Source: Owenia fusiformis (taxonomy: Eukaryota > Annelida > Polychaeta > Sabellida > Oweniidae). From it: 64,000 nt of DNA. The notes under the pieces are model-generated. The model was given only the letters and a program-made list of their open reading frames with translations, was not told where the DNA came from and did not search any database. The stretch covers positions 4,359,525 to 4,423,524 of the forward strand of contig CAIIXF020000004.1 of assembly GCA_903813345.2 (NCBI GenBank), given 5' to 3'. The position numbers and the translations under genes were made by a program. Positions within the stretch are counted from its first letter, which is position 1. The number at the start of each line of letters is the position of its first letter. Shown here piece after piece: positions 59,643 to 64,000 of this stretch.

Positions 59643-60880
59643 ATATTAAACAGTTATAATAAAAATTATTAGGGAACATACGTAGGTATAGTAATGTTAG
59701 GTCAAATATCGCTGCGCTAAAGTGTGCTACCAGCTCCTTTATTAGACATCGTAGAGATTTCATACCATGGACTATAAGGCTACTATTGAAAACTGTTTCA
59801 AAGTGAAATGTTTGGGTGGAAGATCAATTGTAAAGGAATTAAGGGCAAGAGTTTCATGTTCCTGTAAATTATTATGAACAAATATACACTACATCCATGC
59901 TTTAAAGGATGGGATAATTATGTCACGGGACTAGGAGATAAAGCAATGGAAAAATATACAAAAGCATTTCTGCTAGGAAAAAACATTTTTTCCGACTGAA
60001 TTCGAAATAAGTGGCTTTTGCATTGATATTGAATTTTTAACATGCATTTTTGAATTTGTCATTTCTCACATGATATTTGATTGATCTCTTTAGTATTTTG
60101 ACAACTTGCTCAAGATACCCGGAGGCTACTCTAGAGTAATTTTCAACAAATTTGAGTCATCAGTTGGTGAGAAAATACTTGTCAAAAAGCAATTCACTTT
60201 TTCCGGGACACCGATATATGACTCTTATGATTTACTAAAGTCTTGAAACAGCAGTTCTAAGTTACACATGGTTCAAAAAGGGACTATAGGTTGCTAACAT
60301 TTTGGAGCGGAATATACATTGTAATTCTCTCTTACTCAGCGTCAAGTGACAAAATGACATATAAGCCAGTGGCAACATTGTAGTATCTAAAGCAGATTAA
60401 ATCAGATTTGGAGGATATACGTGCAGATAAATCAACGAGTAATCACCAACCCCGTCTTCAATGGACGCTTAGTTCCTTTAAGTTATAGACTATCTCTAAT
60501 CTGATCACACGTTCTTCGAAGCATCCTACAGATAATAGAAGCAAAAGACAGAAGAGATATTTTGGAACTTTCGATTTAATTTTCATTTATTTTGCAATTT
60601 TATCAATTACTGGCGATTGGTGTATGAGAAAAATTCATTCTAAATCGAATTCTTTAGTATTAGTTCGTAAGATCTGGAAGAGTTCAATGTGCCCTCAAAA
60701 ATAGCATTTGGTATTCTAATTGAAATTTTTCGAAGCAGAAGTGCCAGAGGTAAACTACCGAGATTATTACAAACATATTTACAAAACGAGTATTTTAGAA
60801 CGCAACCTGTCATAAGGAAACAAACTCCAAGTAAAATATTGTGTCTAGAATCTTAGGAGTATAAAAGCATTATGTTTTCG
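59643..60880. other. no gene seen
   Basis: AT-rich spacer. No exon, array or element ends were recognised. Confidence 0.4.
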
Positions 60881-60997
60881 CTCTACCAAGGGCTTATTTA
60901 ATACCCGGGGCTTAGTTGTGTACCGAACAAATCGGATGCGGTAAAAAACCGAACGCCAATTTGCGAACGTTCCGGGTATTACGTTCGCCCTTGGCTC
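60881..60997. repeat. inverted repeat (CCAAGGGC / GCCCTTGG)
   Basis: CCAAGGGC, then AATACCCGG, is mirrored by CCGGGTATT, then GCCCTTGG, with about 60 bp between the arms. This is probably a foldback remnant. A 60-codon frame over it is not supported as a gene. Confidence 0.7.
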
Positions 60998-62334
60998 TAC
61001 TGGTTCAATAGGAAAACATTGCACCATTCTGATACTCAGACAATCACTGCATTACTAAAACCTTCTAGAAAAAGACTTAAAAGAATTAATGCTGTGACCT
61101 TTCACGATGGATTGGTACCCATGAGGTACACCCCTTCCATAGCTTTGGCAACCCCAATTTTGATTACTTACTTATCATATATTTTGATTACTTACTTATC
61201 ATATATTTGGCGAGTAGAATAATTATCAAAGTCATAAATCTTTGGTAATTAAAGGGTTCCGATAAGCATCCCGTATAAAAACAATATGGCGGCTCCAGGC
61301 GAATCAACTGGATCAGTCCATTTTTAAGAAATAAGGGGAGTTCTGTAAAATCCAGTTTATTGAAATTGTCTTTGAGATAAAGTAATCCGTTTATAATGAT
61401 TTTGAAAACGTTATCCACAGAGTGATTGCGTTCAATAAGTACATGTACAACAGCCAATATAAATCCTTGTATTAGAACTGCTTTGTTTCATTTGTAGGAT
61501 ATTTCATATGCCAAGCTGTGTGCTATTACGTTATGGGGAAATTTAGATGCCAATTTTCCCTTATTATACACAAATAGAAGATCCTGAAACTTCACCCATA
61601 AATTTGGAATTGATTTGTCAAAATAAAAATCACCCTTTTATAAATTGTGACGATCTATAATATACTTATGCTATATAACAGTTAGAGGTGTTGACACAAC
61701 GACATCAAACCTGTGAACCCTTGAGTATTATTCCGGGATCGGGCCTTTTTATACTAAACGATGAGCAACACAAGAAACGAGCGTTCGATTTGCTAAACGA
61801 TATGCGTCACCCTTTAAGGAATAAAATTACGATTCAAACATAAATAGACTTTAATATGCCATCAAAATACAGAATGGGCCAAGAAAGGCAGCCCAAACAA
61901 ATCTTATTAACTCAGTCATCCAGTATGGGTTTGGGCCTATTGCACAGATAATGTGTAACCAACCAACCCTAAAAGCGTGTAGTCAGAATCAAGCTTGACC
62001 TAATTTGCCATCAACGTTGATTCAACCTTGATAAATGCTTACTTGGTAGACAAATGAAATTTGGTGGAATGAAAGAACATTGAACAAGGTTGAATTATGC
62101 CGAACATTCTTTGGCTCACCCTTATATCTCCCGGTTTCCAATTCCATGAAGGGTAGCGTAATTCAGGTCACAATTTTGTACTTACCAAGTGACTCAATGC
62201 CTCATCAATAGACTAGATGCAAGTAGAAATACTCTTGATTTACTTCATTAAATATTCAAAGCTATATCATATTTGAAGTCTACAACATGTGAAATCACAT
62301 CTACATGTAGAAATGTGGTTTAGTAATTACTTAT
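60998..62334. other. no gene seen; one short tandem duplication
   Basis: TTTTGATTACTTACTTATCATATAT is present twice in a row at about 61157-61205. Nothing else is recognised. Confidence 0.4.
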
Positions 62335-62640
62335 GTTTGAAAACTGTATCTTATTATTTATCTTTGAAAATGCAATTTACTTTCTAAGTATGACGTCTAG
62401 CTAGAATATATTCCCCATAGACCCCATTTATAAAATCAAATTTTCTTGCGTTGGACAGATAATAATTTCTTCATATCTTCATTTATATAATATTATCAGA
62501 CAAATAAAAGGGTTATATAAAATTGATCCATTAAAACTGATGAATATTCAAGTTTAAGGAAACCGTCTACCGTATCTGCCATATTATCTGGCCAGAATTA
62601 GCCACCTGGTGGTAAAACTTGTAACTACCTACTGGCATCT
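62335..62640 (-). mobile_element. SINE body fragment
   Basis: This aligns with the body of the tRNA-derived SINE at 23290-23645 in the same orientation, for example CTTTGAAAATG, CCCCATAGACCCCAT against CCCCATCGACCCCAT, TTGGACAGATAA, and AAACTGATGAATATTCAAGT. The tRNA-like head is absent or unrecognisable. Confidence 0.65.
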
Positions 62641-64000
62641 GGGTTATTACATCGCATTATAAAGCAACGTTTGACTTTTCTGTTTAGTAAGAGCCATCAT
62701 GTACGTTCAATAACTGACGGGAAACACTTGCAAAATTGTCTCTGGCATTAAGTACAGTTCAAGTGGGCTTACTACAGAGCTTATATAATCAAGTTAATTT
62801 GATACTTCTTTAGATTTATTTAGAACGCCTAGACGCAGACAGAATGTAGTTTAAGTCGGAGTCAATCTGAAAGCACTTCCTTGAGTATTGTAATCTCTTT
62901 GAAGATGTATCTTAAATTTACATAGTAACGACGTATCTTGATCCAAATTACATTTATTACATAAAATGTGATTTATAGAAACGCTATTACGAAAACAATC
63001 TTGTAGCTCTGTTGATGTGTAGATTAGTATTATTACGGAACATCCATGAATAAAAATAAAAGTTTTATTGTTACTGTCACTATTATAGAGTAATCATAAA
63101 ACAAATCAGTCAGAGATGTTAAAAACAGAAATGTTGGTGCGACTTTATATTACATAATAGTAATACAAGAGAATAACACTCTAATCCGTCTCTATAGAGC
63201 AGTTTAAAATGCTAAGTGAATGTTATAAGCGGGATGATTGCGTGTGTGTATCATGTTATCCCTATATCAATCAAATTGATAGTCAATTATCGACACAAAG
63301 GGAATGTAGAAGAATTACTTATACGGATTCAAAACTGGTACTGTTCGTTGTTATAACAAGTGATACATTCATAATTACTATTATTAGATAGACCAGATGA
63401 CCGTGCTTTGTAAGATAAAATGTGGAAGATGGATGCGTTTCATATAATAGTTGAATAACCATTATCCCGGTGAATAACACCCGGGAATAGACGAATTGTA
63501 ATTTCATCATCACATGCTCTGACATGGACAGTCAACGTCATAAATCTGAGCAATATGCGAATGCCCTGTGATGAACATGTAAACGGATTGTTATTTTTTA
63601 TATTGATGTGTTTATGTCATCACTTTGGCAGTGTAATTACAGTGCAGTAGCCACATCTTCTGTCTAGTTCTCCCCAAATTCAAAGTACCGTCTGAGGCTG
63701 CCGTAGCATATATGACTGAAATGGTTTGCGAACGCGAAAGTATTACGGCGGTCGCAGAGTTGCTGTAGAAATATCAATATGTACGACCACCGTAGCAAGA
63801 TTTAAAAGCGTTTCGGTTGTATTGAATCACGTTACTTTGGCAACGATGTGTGAAGAGAGACAATTACCTCAGAGGGCCATTGTGCATTGGACCTATTGTC
63901 TTTCTTATTAGTTTATGGAAAAGTTAACTTACGCTGCAGTTATTAACACGTTCTCGCCTGAAACAATACTCAAGACGCTATTAAGAAGGAAATTATCTAG
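62641..64000. other. no gene seen
   Basis: No exon with a recognisable domain. A small imperfect palindrome, ATCCCGGTGAATAACACCCGGGAAT, lies near 63463. The window ends without a gene boundary. Confidence 0.4.

Noticed and set aside
60845-61027. A 60-codon minus-strand frame
   Set aside because: It covers the inverted repeat at 60881-60997 and its flank; no domain.

Overview
This window is nuclear DNA of an animal, most likely a marine invertebrate. It is AT-rich and gene-poor. Its genes have short exons and GT-AG introns of a few hundred to about 1,600 bp, and the space between them is filled with minisatellites, foldback elements and small transposons. I cannot name the species; a mollusc or another lophotrochozoan, or an invertebrate deuterostome, would all fit. 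No bacterial-type operon, rRNA, intact tRNA or CRISPR array was seen.

Layout. (1) 1-9.6 kb has no intact gene; it holds a 236-bp tandem array (4.33-6.23 kb) and, at 7.9-8.07 kb, a broken copy of the last exon of the LPMO-like gene. (2) 9.67-29.9 kb is the gene-rich part, with three multi-exon genes whose reading frames I could join through every splice site. The first (plus strand, 9672-11424) encodes a small secreted PAN/apple plus WSC protein. The second (minus, 17219-11927) encodes a 445-residue secreted protein: a mature N-terminal histidine and a copper-monooxygenase-like (LPMO) domain, a linker, a thrombospondin type 1 repeat and a CBM2-like C-terminal module. The third (plus, 20690-29896) encodes a 318-residue secreted protein made of two tandem copies of [CBM14 chitin-binding domain + an unrecognised CC/CCC cysteine module]. 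(3) 30-48 kb is mostly repeats: a MITE family with GGATTGGCTCCCAG ends, a large inverted repeat (31.4-34.2 kb) around an ATTGC/ATTGT satellite, a 162-bp array (42.7-44.2 kb) and the 3' end of a LINE (44.6-45.6 kb). (4) 48.2-49.6 kb carries an intronless class A GPCR on the minus strand. (5) 49.6-64 kb has no gene I can support, but holds a deleted Tc1/mariner-type element, foldbacks and a 1.1-kb TIR element.

The three clustered genes all encode secreted proteins with glycan-binding or glycan-oxidising domains (WSC, LPMO plus CBM2-like, CBM14). Joint action on chitin or cellulose, in digestion or in an extracellular or shell matrix, is an inference. The most unusual structural observation is that at four separate exon borders in these genes the exon edge, its splice site and flanking intron are amplified as short tandem repeats (115, 69, 56 and about 180 bp periods) inside the adjacent intron.
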